Assembly: GCA_027533425.1 (NCBI GenBank) | Contig: JAPZUD010000007.1 | Span: forward strand, 62,001 to 126,000 | From: Beijerinckiaceae bacterium | GTDB taxonomy: Bacteria; Pseudomonadota; Alphaproteobacteria; Rhizobiales; Beijerinckiaceae | Length of the DNA: 64,000 bases | Direction of reading: 5' to 3' | Part shown: positions 34,380 to 46,836 of the stretch, in pieces | Layout: each line of letters begins with the position of its first letter | Position numbering within the stretch: the stretch's first letter is position 1 | Made by a program: the position numbers and the translations under genes | The notes under the pieces: generated by a model | Seen by the model: the letters and a program-made list of their open reading frames with translations, nothing else | Told to the model about the DNA's origin: nothing | Databases searched by the model: none

Positions 34380-34577
34380 TTGTCTTCCGTGCCCACCAAC
34401 TCCCGCGACATTATCCGTCGTCTCCGTGACGAAGGCTGGACGCTGGTTCGTATCGAGGGGTCACACCACCAATTCAAGAGGGCGGGCACACGAGAGATCA
34501 TTACCGTGCCGCATCCCAAGAAAGACTTGCCTCGCGGCACCGCACGCCATATCGCCAAGCTGGCCGGTTGGGTGTAA
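34380..34577 (+). CDS. hicA: HicA-family toxin (mRNA interferase)
   Basis: The 65-residue product has the double-stranded RNA-binding-like fold of HicA: SRDIIRRLRDEGWTLVRIEGSHHQF, with the catalytic histidine in GSHH (residues 27-30), then REIITVPHPKKDLPRGTARHIAKLAG. HicA toxins cut mRNA until neutralised by HicB. The start is taken as TTG at 34380 because AGGAG lies seven bases before it; GTG at 34389 gives a slightly shorter protein. hicB starts nine bases after its stop. Confidence 0.88.
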   Translation: MSSVPTNSRDIIRRLRDEGWTLVRIEGSHHQFKRAGTREIITVPHPKKDLPRGTARHIAKLAGWV

Positions 34578-34586
34578 TGTCTAGCG

Positions 34587-34883
34587 ATGCAGCACTATCT
34601 CGCGATTGTTGAAGAAGGCGATGCGGACCATGCCTATGGCATCTGGTTCCCGGATATTCGTGGCTGCTTCTCGGGCGGCGACACCTTCGAGGAGGCCATG
34701 CTCAATGCGCAGGAAGCGATTGCGCTCCATCTTCAGCTTCTGATCGAAGACGGGATCGAGCTTCCTCGCGCACGCAGCCTCGCCGAGATGAAGGCCGACC
34801 CGGACGTGGCCGAAGATCTGAAATCGAATATCGTTGCTGCTATTCCCTTCAAGGGCATTTCCTTCCGCCCCGCAGCCGAATAA
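34587..34883 (+). CDS. hicB: HicB-family antitoxin
   Basis: The 98-residue product has the HicB partial RNase H-like fold: MQHYLAIVEEGDADHAYGIWFPDIRGCFSGGDTFEEAMLNAQEAIALHLQ, with the typical G-x-x-FPD-x-x-GC motif. It binds and blocks HicA. The C-terminal part (AEDLKSNIVAAIPF) resembles the short HicB type without an obvious helix-turn-helix, so how it would bind operator DNA is unclear. It is preceded by hicA, the usual order, and followed by prmA. Confidence 0.88.
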   Translation: MQHYLAIVEEGDADHAYGIWFPDIRGCFSGGDTFEEAMLNAQEAIALHLQLLIEDGIELPRARSLAEMKADPDVAEDLKSNIVAAIPFKGISFRPAAE

Positions 34884-34952
34884 GGCTCCTTCTCCCGAAG
34901 GCCGAACGGCCGCCCGAGCTTATGCGAGGGACCGCGCCGGAGGCGCAAGATC

Positions 34953-35972
34953 GTGACAAAGACGACCGCCACCATCCTCGCCCGCCTGATCACCGACGAA
35001 GCCCGCGCCACGCGGATTGCTGATGCCCTGTCCGAACTCTTCGAGCCGGAGGAACTCGCGGCCTCCGCCTTCGAGATGCCGGAAGCCGATGCCCTGCCCG
35101 CCGCCGTGCCGCGGCCGAAGCGGCAGGAGGCGTTCCGCGAGGGCGCGATGGGCACGCTCCTGCCCGATCAGGCCCTGCCCTGGCTGGTTGAACTGCATTT
35201 CGGCGAAGCGCCGGACGAGGCCGAGATCCGCGCTCTCGTGGCCGGCATTGCCGGCCCGGAAGCGGGTGCGGCCCTCGCCTTCGAAAGCATCGCCGCGCAG
35301 GACTGGATCGCCACCGCGCTCGAAGGGCTGAAGCCGGTCGATGCCGGGCGCTTCACCGTGCATGGCGCACATGATCGCGGGATCCTCGCCCCGAACCGGA
35401 TCAATATCGAGATCGAGGCCGCGCTCGCCTTCGGCACCGGCCATCATGGCACCACGCGCGGCTGCCTGCTGCATTTCGAGGATTGGGTGAAACGCCGCAA
35501 GCCGCGCCGTACGGGTGTTGCCCCGCGTGAGGCCATCGTCGATATCGGCACCGGCACCGGTGTGCTGGCCTTTGCGGCGGCCCGCATCACGCGCGATTTC
35601 ATCTGGGCGGGCGAGATGGACCCGGATTCGGTGCGCATCGCCCGGGCCAATGCCCGAATCAACGGCGTGGGGCCGCATGTGAGGCCGGTTGTCGCACGCG
35701 GCCTGCAGCACCCGGATCTCCGGGCGCGCGGGGCCTACACGCTCGTCTTCGCCAATATTCTCGCGCGCCCGCTGCGGGGCCTCGCACCGGAAATCGCCGC
35801 CGCCACCACACCGGGGGCGGAATTGATCCTCTCCGGCCTGCTGCTGCCGGATGTGCCGTCCGTTCTGGCGAAATACCGCGCCTTCGGCTTTCACCTCGTG
35901 GCGCAGCGGCATCTTGAAGGCTGGGCCAGCCTCCTGCTCCGGCGCGGTGGTGGCAAGCCGCGCCGCGCCTGA
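34953..35972 (+). CDS. prmA: Ribosomal protein L11 methyltransferase
   Basis: The 339-residue enzyme methylates ribosomal protein L11. The SAM site is VDIGTGTGVLAFAAAR (about residues 195-210), preceded by the PrmA motif AFGTGHHGTTRGCL and followed by FANILARPLRGLAPEIA, which resembles the NxLAxPL motif. The N-terminal domain covers about 1-130. The start is GTG at 34953. It is 69 bases downstream of hicB. Length is a little above the E. coli protein. Confidence 0.93.
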   Translation: MTKTTATILARLITDEARATRIADALSELFEPEELAASAFEMPEADALPAAVPRPKRQEAFREGAMGTLLPDQALPWLVELHFGEAPDEAEIRALVAGIAGPEAGAALAFESIAAQDWIATALEGLKPVDAGRFTVHGAHDRGILAPNRINIEIEAALAFGTGHHGTTRGCLLHFEDWVKRRKPRRTGVAPREAIVDIGTGTGVLAFAAARITRDFIWAGEMDPDSVRIARANARINGVGPHVRPVVARGLQHPDLRARGAYTLVFANILARPLRGLAPEIAAATTPGAELILSGLLLPDVPSVLAKYRAFGFHLVAQRHLEGWASLLLRRGGGKPRRA

Positions 35973-36009
35973 AAGAAGACTCGTCACCGCTGACCGGCCT
36001 TCGCGCATG

Positions 36010-36033
36010 AAAAAGCCCCGCCGGAGCGGGGCT
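36010..36033 (-). terminator. Second terminator after the small-gene pair (36122-36516)
   Basis: A perfect eight-base-pair stem (AGCCCCGC with its complement) and a four-base loop are followed on the minus strand by TTTT and C. It lies 38 bases after prmA on the other strand and may also act on prmA. Confidence 0.75.
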
Positions 36034-36074
36034 GATGGGGTCTCGTGCGCCCGGAGGCAGGGCGCAAGGAAGAG

Positions 36075-36114
36075 AAAAACCGGGCGGCCACCGGTCGGAA
36101 CCGGCCGGCCGCCC
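36075..36114 (-). terminator. First terminator after the small-gene pair (36122-36516)
   Basis: A GC-rich stem (GGGCGGCC with its complement, extended by ACCGG pairing) has a four-base loop. On the minus strand it lies about 8 bases after the stop at 36122 and is followed by TTTTTCTC. Confidence 0.75.
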
Positions 36115-36121
36115 CAGTCTG

Positions 36122-36247
36122 TTACTCGTGGCCGAAAGCGCCCGGATTCTGGCGGCGCATCTCGCGATGCAGAGCCGCGCCTTCCTGGAGGGCTTCGATG
36201 AAGAGGACGGTCTTGGCGTAGACGTTGGTCAGAAAAGCCATGATCAT
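36122..36247 (-). CDS. 41-residue protein of unknown function
   Basis: The frame begins MIMAFLTNVYAKTVLFIEA and ends RRQNPGAFGHE. ATG at 36247 has an AAGGAA site nine bases before it; a second ATG two codons later is possible. A central helix would be amphipathic. It is 29 bases downstream of the 79-residue gene, and two tandem terminators follow, so the pair forms a compact transcript. I recognise no family. Confidence 0.6.
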   Translation of the reverse strand: MIMAFLTNVYAKTVLFIEALQEGAALHREMRRQNPGAFGHE

Positions 36248-36276
36248 GGCGATGTTCCTTGTGTGAGAGGACGCGT

Positions 36277-36516
36277 TCAGCGGACGAAGGGGAGATCTTT
36301 CGTCGCCAGTTCGGCATCCGTCTGGGTTTCGGGGCGGATCCTGAAGCCGTAAACCAGCTCGAGCCGGGCAATTTCCCGCTCGGCAGCGCGGCGGCGGCTC
36401 GCCACCATGGCATCCATCAGGCGGCCGAAGAAGCCGCGGGAATTGGCTTCGACCTTCTCCGCGGTGTCAGTTCCACCAAGCGGAAGCAGCGCATTCGAAA
36501 AAGTCAGGCTAGCCAT
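36277..36516 (-). CDS. 79-residue protein of unknown function
   Basis: The product starts MASLTFSNALLPLGG and has a basic helix (GRLMDAMVASRRRAAEREIARLELVYGFR, about residues 30-58) and a polar tail. The ATG has a CAGGAG ribosome site eight bases upstream. The basic helix recalls small DUF1127-like proteins, but the match is not strong enough to name it. It is co-transcribed with the 41-residue gene, and the upstream region contains a plausible promoter. Confidence 0.65.
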   Translation of the reverse strand: MASLTFSNALLPLGGTDTAEKVEANSRGFFGRLMDAMVASRRRAAEREIARLELVYGFRIRPETQTDAELATKDLPFVR

Positions 36517-36595
36517 TGTCGTCTCCTGTGGTTGGGGTCCTGCACCCGAAGGTCTGGACCGCCGCATCCGGCGACTGCCGTTTGCCTTGACCATC

Positions 36596-36623
36596 AATGT
36601 AGACCTTTGTTGCATCGCAGCAA
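36596..36623 (-). promoter_or_regulatory. Putative promoter of the small-gene pair
   Basis: On the minus strand, TTGCTG (36623-36618), a 16-base spacer and TACATT (36601-36596) give a leader of about 70 bases before the ATG at 36516. Confidence 0.35.
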
Positions 36624-36777
36624 GGGATGCAGGCGCAACCAAGCCATGCAATAAATGCAGATCTAAGACACAAAGCCTTAATACATGTGCACATTTTGCA
36701 TAATCTTGCCGCAATCTGCCCCAGCTTCGCCATGATGAATCGGTTCTGCGCAAGGTGCCGGCAGGCTGGGCACAGCC

Positions 36778-36806
36778 TTGTGGCGCCGTCGGCGGGCCGC
36801 TAAGCT
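36778..36806 (+). promoter_or_regulatory. Putative promoter of the aminopeptidase P gene
   Basis: TTGTGG (36778-36783), a 17-base spacer and TAAGCT (36801-36806) lie 25 bases before the GTG start codon. Confidence 0.45.
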
Positions 36807-36830
36807 TGGCCACACGTTCGAGGCCGCCCT

Positions 36831-38675
36831 GTGAATCGCCCAGTCATCCAGAAATTTTCGACCGAATCCCGCGCCGACCTGTCCGGAGAGCGCATCTACC
36901 GCCTGCGCCAGGTGCTTGCTTCCCGCAAACTGGACGGCTGGCTTCTGCCCCGGGCAGATATCTTCCAGGGCGAATATATCCCTGCCAGCGAGAACCGGCT
37001 GGGCTGGTTGACCGGCTTCACCGGCTCGGCGGGCTTCGCGATCATCCTGAAACGCAAGGCGGCTTTGTTCGTGGACGGCCGCTACACCACACAGGCCCGG
37101 ACCGAGCTGGACCGCAAGGTCATCAAGCCGGTCGCGCTGGCCGAGACGGGCCCCGATGTCTGGCTCCGCCAGCAGGCCGGGAGCGCGTGGCGGATCGGCT
37201 ATGATCCTGCCCTTTTCACCGCGCGCGGGCTGAAGCGTTTCGAGAATGCGGCAGCCGAGGGCGACTTTACCCTTGTCGCGGAAGAATCAGATCTGTTCGC
37301 CGGGATCTGGGAGGATCGCCCTGCTGCACCGGCGACGCCGGTGATCGACCACCCGGTCGCCTTTGCCGGCGAGGAAACCGCCGAGAAGCTCGCGCGCCTT
37401 CAGGCCCGGCTGGCCGAGATGAAATGCGATGCGCTCGTTGTCTCGGAATGCCCGTCGGTGAACTGGTTATTCAACCTCCGCGCCAGCGATGTGCCCCATC
37501 TGCCCATCCTCCGCGCCTTTGCCCTGGTCCCGCGCGAGGGCAAGCCGGCGCTCTTCGTCGACCCGGCGCGGCTCGAACCTGCCCTCGCAAAGCGGCTCTC
37601 AGGCCTGGCCGAGATTGTCGCACCACGGGGCTTGCCCGGAGATGGCCGGGGTGAGCTCGCCACGCGGTTGCGCCAGATCGCGGCATCCGGCGCGCGGATC
37701 CGCCTCGACGAGGATACGGCGCCGGTCGGCCTCTCCGCACTGATCGTCGCAGCCGGCGGCAGGGCCGATCCCGGCCCCGACCCGCTGGCCCTGATGAAAG
37801 CCGCGAAAAACCCGGTCGAGATCGAGGGCTCGCGGCAGGCACACCGGCGTGATGGCTTGGCCATGGTCCGCTTCCTCCATTGGCTGGAGGGCGCGCTCGA
37901 AAAGGGGCCCGTCACCGAGATCGATGCCACCATCGCGCTGGAAGGCTTCCGGGCAGAAACCGGACAGCTTGTCGATATCTCCTTCGGCTCCATCGCCGGC
38001 GCCGGCCCGAACGCCGCCCTGCCGCATTACCGCGTCACCGAGGCGACCAACCGGCCGATCACGCCCGGCCTCTTCCTGATCGATTCCGGCGGGCAATATC
38101 GCGACGGCACGACCGACATCACCCGGACGATCGCGATCGGCACGCCAACGCGCGGCATGCGCGATGCCTATACGCGGGTGCTCAAGGGCATGATCGCCGT
38201 GTCCCTGGCCCTGTTCCCGCAAGGCACCAGCGGCGCCCAGCTCGATACGCTGGCCCGGCACCATCTCTGGCAGGCCGGCAAGGATTTCGACCATGGCACC
38301 GGCCATGGCGTGGGCTCCTTCCTGTCGGTCCATGAGGGGCCGCAACGGATCTCGAAGCTCGGCCACACGACCCTTCTGCCGGGAATGATCCTCTCGAACG
38401 AACCCGGTTATTACCGCGAGGGCCATTTCGGCATCCGCATCGAGAACCTCGTGATCGTCGAGGAACGCCATATTGTCCGGGCCGAACGCCGGATGCTCGG
38501 CTTCGAGACGGTGACGCTCTGTCCGATCGACACGCGCCCGGTCATCCGCTCGATGCTCTCCCGTGAGGAGCGGGCCTGGCTCAACGCCTATCATCGCCGC
38601 GTTCTGGACACCCTCTCGCCCGGCCTGTCCGGTGATGCGCTGGCATGGCTTGAAATGGCCTGCCGCCCGCTATGA
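36831..38675 (+). CDS. Xaa-Pro aminopeptidase (M24B), long form
   Basis: The 614-residue metallopeptidase removes an N-terminal residue before proline. Two creatinase-N-like domains cover about residues 1-310. The C-terminal pita-bread domain holds the metal ligands: Asp in DSGGQYRDGTTDIT (two aspartates), His in HGTGHGVGSFLSVHEGP, Glu in NEPGYY and Glu in IRIENL. The length matches the eukaryote-like XPNPEP1 type and exceeds E. coli PepP. The start is GTG. Its stop overlaps the start of the MFS gene by four bases (ATGA). Confidence 0.93.
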   Translation: MNRPVIQKFSTESRADLSGERIYRLRQVLASRKLDGWLLPRADIFQGEYIPASENRLGWLTGFTGSAGFAIILKRKAALFVDGRYTTQARTELDRKVIKPVALAETGPDVWLRQQAGSAWRIGYDPALFTARGLKRFENAAAEGDFTLVAEESDLFAGIWEDRPAAPATPVIDHPVAFAGEETAEKLARLQARLAEMKCDALVVSECPSVNWLFNLRASDVPHLPILRAFALVPREGKPALFVDPARLEPALAKRLSGLAEIVAPRGLPGDGRGELATRLRQIAASGARIRLDEDTAPVGLSALIVAAGGRADPGPDPLALMKAAKNPVEIEGSRQAHRRDGLAMVRFLHWLEGALEKGPVTEIDATIALEGFRAETGQLVDISFGSIAGAGPNAALPHYRVTEATNRPITPGLFLIDSGGQYRDGTTDITRTIAIGTPTRGMRDAYTRVLKGMIAVSLALFPQGTSGAQLDTLARHHLWQAGKDFDHGTGHGVGSFLSVHEGPQRISKLGHTTLLPGMILSNEPGYYREGHFGIRIENLVIVEERHIVRAERRMLGFETVTLCPIDTRPVIRSMLSREERAWLNAYHRRVLDTLSPGLSGDALAWLEMACRPL

Positions 38676-39883
38676 TGCAAGCCGGCTCGCGTTCGTTCCT
38701 GATCCTGCTCGTGGTCCTCTCCATGCTGGGGCCGCTGACGCTGAACATCATGTCGCCCTCGATTCCGGGGCTGGCGGATGCGCTCGGCACCTCGAAGGAC
38801 ATGGCCCAGCTGACCCTGTCGAGCTACCTGTTCGGCATGGCGCTGAGCCAGCTGCTGCTCGGCCCCTTCGCTGACCGGTTCGGCCGCCGCCCGGTGCTGC
38901 TTGTCGCGCTCGGTACTTATGTGGCGGCGAGTTGCGTTGCGGCCATCGCCCCGAATGTCGAGGTGCTGGTGGTGGCCAGGACGATCCAGAGCTTCGGCGC
39001 AACGGCCGGCCTGACGCTCGGCCGCACGATCATCCGCGACCTCTATGATCGGAGCACCGCCGCGAGCATGATCGGCTATGTCACCATGGCGATGATGATT
39101 GCGCCGATGGTCGCGCCACTGATCGGCGCCAAGATCGACGTCGCTTACGGCTGGCGGGCGATCATGGCCTATTGCGCTGTTCTCGGCGTACTCAGCCTCG
39201 CCCTCGCCTCCGCCAAACTGACAGAGACCCGACCGGCCTCTTTGGTAGCCGCCACCTCGCGCGAGGTGGCGCTGCGTACCGTGCAGTTGCTCGTGAACGG
39301 GCAGTACATGGCCTTCTGGGGCGCCAGCGCCTTCTGTTCCGCGCTCTTCTTTGCCTTCATCGGAACCGCGCCCTACCTGATGATCGACGTTCTCGGCTAT
39401 TCGAAGACCGCCTATGGCTACTGGTTCATGACGATCTCCGTCGGCTACATGGCCGGCAACTTCATTTCCGGCCGCCTGTCGCAGAAGCTCGGTATCGACA
39501 GGCTGATCGCCTGGGGCAACGTGGCCGGCCTCGCCGGCACGATCGGCATCCTGATCCCCGCCATGCTGGGTATCCTGAACCCGCTCGTGCTGTTCCTGCC
39601 GGCAATGATGATCTCCTTCGGCAACGGCATGGTGCTGCCGAATGCGATTGCCGGCGGTTTGAGCGTTGATCCGAAGGCTGCCGGTGCCGGCTCGGGCCTG
39701 ATGGGTTTCGGGCAGGTCGGCGTCGGGGCGGTGGTCAGCTTTGTCGCCGCCAAGCTCGGCCAGAACTCCGCTTTGCCACTCGCGCTCATGATGCTGGCCT
39801 GCGCGATTCTGGCCTACATGTCCGGCTGGGCAAGCCGCCATCCGGAACTAACGCAGAAGGGAGCAAGCCGGCATGCGCCATGA
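38672..39883 (+). CDS. MFS drug efflux transporter (Bcr/CflA type)
   Basis: The 403-residue inner-membrane protein has about 12 hydrophobic helices. The conserved MFS loop 2-3 motif reads LLLGPFADRFGRRPVLL (about residues 66-82), and the Bcr/CflA pattern at helix 5 reads GATAGLTLGRTIIRDLYDR. It would export drugs or metabolites with protons. It overlaps both neighbours by a few bases and is probably co-translated with the aminopeptidase and the FAD oxidase. Confidence 0.9.
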   Translation: MMQAGSRSFLILLVVLSMLGPLTLNIMSPSIPGLADALGTSKDMAQLTLSSYLFGMALSQLLLGPFADRFGRRPVLLVALGTYVAASCVAAIAPNVEVLVVARTIQSFGATAGLTLGRTIIRDLYDRSTAASMIGYVTMAMMIAPMVAPLIGAKIDVAYGWRAIMAYCAVLGVLSLALASAKLTETRPASLVAATSREVALRTVQLLVNGQYMAFWGASAFCSALFFAFIGTAPYLMIDVLGYSKTAYGYWFMTISVGYMAGNFISGRLSQKLGIDRLIAWGNVAGLAGTIGILIPAMLGILNPLVLFLPAMMISFGNGMVLPNAIAGGLSVDPKAAGAGSGLMGFGQVGVGAVVSFVAAKLGQNSALPLALMMLACAILAYMSGWASRHPELTQKGASRHAP

Positions 39884-41003
39884 CGTGATCGTCGTCGGTC
39901 TCGGCATCATGGGCTCGGCCGCCCTCGCCACATTGGCAGCCCGGGGCCGCAAGGTGCTCGGCATCGAGCGCTTCGATCTCGGCCATGCCATGGGTTCGAG
40001 CCACGGCGTCAACCGCATCATCCGCATCGCTTATTTCGAGGGCGCCGCCTATGTACCGATGGTCCAGCGTGCCGCGCGGCTGTGGGAAGCGCTCGGCGAA
40101 AGGCTCGGCGAGCGGATCCTCCATGTCACCGGCACGCTGGACCTCGCCCCGGATTCGCATTTCCTGACGCGGCAATCGCGCGAATCCTGCCTCGTCAACA
40201 ATCTGCCTTTCGAGGAACTGGACGCGCGCGAGATCATGCGCCGCTTTCCGGCCTTCCGCATCCCGCCGAACTATGCCGGCATCTTCCAGCCCGATGGCGG
40301 CTTCGTGGCCTCGGACCGCGCGTTGGCCGGCCTGCAGATGCTGGCCCTCGCCGATGGCGCCGAAATCCGCGCCCGGGAGGCAATGCTCGGCTTCGACCCC
40401 CTGCCCGGCGGCGGCGTCCGCGTCCGGACGGCCGGCGGCACCTACGAGGCCGACAGCCTGATCCTCTCGACCGGCGGCTGGATCGGCACCCATCTGCCCG
40501 CTCTCGCCGCTCTGGCCGTACCCGAGCGGCAGGTCCTCGGCTGGTTCCGGCCTGACAATCCGGCCGCCTTCCAGCCCGGCGCCTTCCCGACCTCGATCCT
40601 CTGGTCCGAAGCCGGCCATTTCTACCAGTTCCCGATCTGGGGCGCGCCGGGCTTCAAGATCGGCTGTCACCGCCATCTCAATCAGCAGGGCCCGGCCGAA
40701 ACCATGGATCGCGAGGTCCACCCGGAGGACGAGGCCCTGCTGCGCAGGGGTCTGGCCTTCGCCTTCCCGGAGGCCAACGGCGCCTGCCTGCGCCTGACCG
40801 CCTGCCATTACACCGTGACGCCGGACGAGCATTTCATCCTCGACCGCCTGCCCGGGGCACCGCAGGTCATCGTCGCCTCGCCCTGCTCGGGCCATGGCTT
40901 CAAGTTCGGCAGTGTGTTCGGCGAGGTCCTTGCCGATCTCGCGACCGGGCGCGAACCGGGCTTCGATCTCTCGATGTTCAGCCTGTCACGGTTCGGGCTG
41001 TAG
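39873..41003 (+). CDS. FAD-dependent N-methyl amino acid oxidase (MTOX/sarcosine oxidase type)
   Basis: The 376-residue flavoprotein has an N-terminal Rossmann site (VIVVGLGIMGSAALATLAARG, about residues 5-25), GSSHGVNRIIRIAYFE and a C-terminal SPCSGHGFKFG, where the Cys is the position that binds FAD covalently in monomeric sarcosine oxidase. It is close in size to SolA (N-methyl-L-tryptophan oxidase). The true substrate could be any N-methyl amino acid. It overlaps the MFS gene by 11 bases. Confidence 0.88.
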   Translation: MRHDVIVVGLGIMGSAALATLAARGRKVLGIERFDLGHAMGSSHGVNRIIRIAYFEGAAYVPMVQRAARLWEALGERLGERILHVTGTLDLAPDSHFLTRQSRESCLVNNLPFEELDAREIMRRFPAFRIPPNYAGIFQPDGGFVASDRALAGLQMLALADGAEIRAREAMLGFDPLPGGGVRVRTAGGTYEADSLILSTGGWIGTHLPALAALAVPERQVLGWFRPDNPAAFQPGAFPTSILWSEAGHFYQFPIWGAPGFKIGCHRHLNQQGPAETMDREVHPEDEALLRRGLAFAFPEANGACLRLTACHYTVTPDEHFILDRLPGAPQVIVASPCSGHGFKFGSVFGEVLADLATGREPGFDLSMFSLSRFGL

Positions 41004-41009
41004 CCCCTC

Positions 41010-44793
<3,784 letters not shown>

Positions 44794-44809
44794 GACTCCG
44801 GCGCCGGGT

Positions 44810-45703
44810 TCAGAGGCCGACGGTGCGCGTGAAGCCGCGGAAGGTGCGGCTGATCCACGAACCGGTATCCTCGCGCGGCTTCAGGCCACCGCCCTCAAGT
44901 AGCGCGAAAGCGTCCTTGTACCACTGGCTGTCCGGGAAATTGTGCCCGAGCACGGCGGCTGCCGTCTGCGCTTCATTGACGATTCCCAGCCCCATATAGG
45001 CCTCGACGAGGCGCGAGAGGGCCTCCTCGACATGACGGGTGGTCTGGTACTTCACGATCACCTCGCGATAGCGGTTGATCGCCCCCGTCCAGTTGCGGCG
45101 CTGCATGTAATAGCGGCCGACATCCATTTCCTTGCCGGCGAGTTGGTCCTGCGCGACGCGGATCTTGTCCTTGGCCTCGCGGGCATATTCCGAATTCGGC
45201 CATTTGCGGACGAGGTCATCCATGGTCTGGATGGTCTTTTCGGCGCGGTCCTGATCCCGGCTGATATCCGTGATCTGGTTGAAATAGCTCATGCCGACGA
45301 GGAACTGCGCATAGGGCGTGTCCGGGCTGGCCGGGTAGAGCTGCACATAACGCCGGCCATGATTGATCGCATCCGCATAATCGCCGCCCTCGAACGAGGC
45401 GAAGGTCGAGAGCAGGAGCGCCCGGCGCGACCATTGCGAATAGGGATATTGCTTGTCGAGCTCGACGAATTTCTTGCTGGCGCCGCCATAATCACGCGCC
45501 TCCAGCCGGGCAAGGCCGTCATTGAAGAGCACATCCGCCGGCTCGTCCTTGCCGATATCACTCTTCGGACCCTTGTCGTCGAACGGGTTGAGAGACGAGA
45601 TCGTCTCGCACGCCCCGACGGACAGCGCGATCAGTGCGCCAGCGAGCAAACGCGTGAGCCGGCCGGCCAGTCGCCCGGAATTCGCCTGCGAAGACGCCAT
45701 CAT
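44810..45703 (-). CDS. bamD: Outer membrane assembly lipoprotein BamD
   Basis: The 297-residue lipoprotein is part of the BAM complex that inserts outer-membrane beta-barrels. The signal peptide ends in a lipobox with Cys32 (LSVGAC). Five TPR-like helical repeats follow, starting at DVLFNDGLARLEARDYGGASKKFVELDKQYP, with the BamD-typical PYAQFLVGMSYF. The first Met codon at 45703 is chosen; a second Met directly follows. It starts a bamD-recN-ligA transcript, since a terminator lies upstream after lpxC. Confidence 0.95.
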   Translation of the reverse strand: MMASSQANSGRLAGRLTRLLAGALIALSVGACETISSLNPFDDKGPKSDIGKDEPADVLFNDGLARLEARDYGGASKKFVELDKQYPYSQWSRRALLLSTFASFEGGDYADAINHGRRYVQLYPASPDTPYAQFLVGMSYFNQITDISRDQDRAEKTIQTMDDLVRKWPNSEYAREAKDKIRVAQDQLAGKEMDVGRYYMQRRNWTGAINRYREVIVKYQTTRHVEEALSRLVEAYMGLGIVNEAQTAAAVLGHNFPDSQWYKDAFALLEGGGLKPREDTGSWISRTFRGFTRTVGL

Positions 45704-45844
45704 GAAAGCCTCACGCTCCAACCGCCGTGCCACACGCGCACAGCGCCCACACCATCGGTTCTTTTGAAGAAATCCGTCCCCGAGCGCAAGGGCATGGCGA
45801 CGAACATCGTAAATTCTCGTCAACCAATGTCGCGGCAAGAATAA

Positions 45845-45872
45845 GGCAGATCCTGAACAATGCAGATCTGCC
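45845..45872 (-). terminator. Terminator after lpxC, end of the dcw transcript
   Basis: A perfect eight-base-pair stem (GGCAGATC with its complement) has a twelve-base loop. On the minus strand it begins 16 bases after the lpxC stop and is followed by TTATTCTT. Confidence 0.65.
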
Positions 45873-45887
45873 GGATGCCCGGGACGG

Positions 45888-46820
45888 TCAGTTGGTATCC
45901 GGCGCGAAAGCCGCAGCCGGCTGGAGAAGCTCGCCGGCAGACCGGGCCGGGCGGCGCTGCGTTTCAACCAGCGCATAGGCCGAGCGATCCGCGAACAGCG
46001 CATCAAGGATCATGGCATTGAGCTTGTGACCGGGGCAGAAGGCCTTGTAATGGCCCTGGATCGCATACCCGGCCAGCGAGAGATCACCGATGGCATCGAG
46101 CAGCTTGTGCCGGACGAATTCGTTGGAGAAGCGCAGGCCTTCCGGATTGACCACGGAATCCTCGCCGACAGCGATGGTATTCTCGAGCGAGGCGCCCAGC
46201 GCGAGCCCGGCTTTCCAGAGACGCTCGACATCCCGCATGAAGCCGAAGGTCCGGGCAGCGGCGATATCGCGGCGGAAGGCGGTGGGATCAAGGTCGATCC
46301 CGAAGGCCTGGCGGCCGATCACCTTGCTGTCAAAGGCGATCTCGACATCGAGGCGGAAACCTTCGGCACGGGGGAGAAGCTCGACCACCGACTGGCCATG
46401 TTCGACCCGGACCGGCTTGAGAACCTTCACGACCTTGCGCGGCGCGGAGAGTGTGCGGAGGCCGACCTGGTCAATCGCCTCGACGAAGAGCCGGGAGGAT
46501 CCGTCGAGGATCGGCATTTCCGGCCCGTCGACCTCGACCAGCGCATTGTCGACACCGAGGCCGGCCAGGGCCGCCATCAGATGTTCGATCGTCGCCACGG
46601 TCGCGCCGGTATCATCGCCGATGACGGTGCAGAGCTGGGTATCGCGGACCGCATGGGAGCGCGCTTCGATAAGGCGCTCGCGACCATTGGCCAGCTGGGT
46701 GCGGAGGAACGTGATGCCGGAGCCGGCTTCCGCCGGATGGAGCACCACGCGGGCAGGACGACCCTGATGAACACCGATGCCTTCGATGACGACCTGGTCG
46801 GCCAGAGTGGTTTGTTTCAC
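45888..46820 (-). CDS. lpxC: UDP-3-O-acyl-N-acetylglucosamine deacetylase
   Basis: The 310-residue zinc enzyme carries out the committed step of lipid A synthesis. The first zinc ligand is His80 in TIEHLMAAL; the others are in FVRHKLLDAIGDL (His and Asp), and GHYKAFCPGHKLN carries the catalytic histidine. The substrate-side loop reads FGFMRDVERL. The start is GTG at 46820, with AGGGG eight bases upstream; an ATG further up lies in the leader hairpins. It follows ftsZ, with about 290 bases between them. Confidence 0.96.
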   Translation of the reverse strand: MKQTTLADQVVIEGIGVHQGRPARVVLHPAEAGSGITFLRTQLANGRERLIEARSHAVRDTQLCTVIGDDTGATVATIEHLMAALAGLGVDNALVEVDGPEMPILDGSSRLFVEAIDQVGLRTLSAPRKVVKVLKPVRVEHGQSVVELLPRAEGFRLDVEIAFDSKVIGRQAFGIDLDPTAFRRDIAAARTFGFMRDVERLWKAGLALGASLENTIAVGEDSVVNPEGLRFSNEFVRHKLLDAIGDLSLAGYAIQGHYKAFCPGHKLNAMILDALFADRSAYALVETQRRPARSAGELLQPAAAFAPDTN

Positions 46821-46836
46821 GTTGTATCCCCTATGC

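Larger units (their letters stand above)
36517..36830. other. Divergent promoter region between the small-gene pair and aminopeptidase P
   Basis: This 314-base gap is AT-rich in the middle. It holds a minus-strand promoter candidate for the 79-residue gene at 36596-36623 and a plus-strand candidate for the aminopeptidase gene at 36778-36806. No other gene was supported. Confidence 0.5.

Noticed and set aside
36509-36733. Cysteine-rich minus-strand frame of 74 codons upstream of the 79-residue gene
   Set aside because: It has eight cysteines but no ribosome site before its ATG, and it covers the likely promoter of the small-gene pair. Its stop overlaps the start of the better supported gene.
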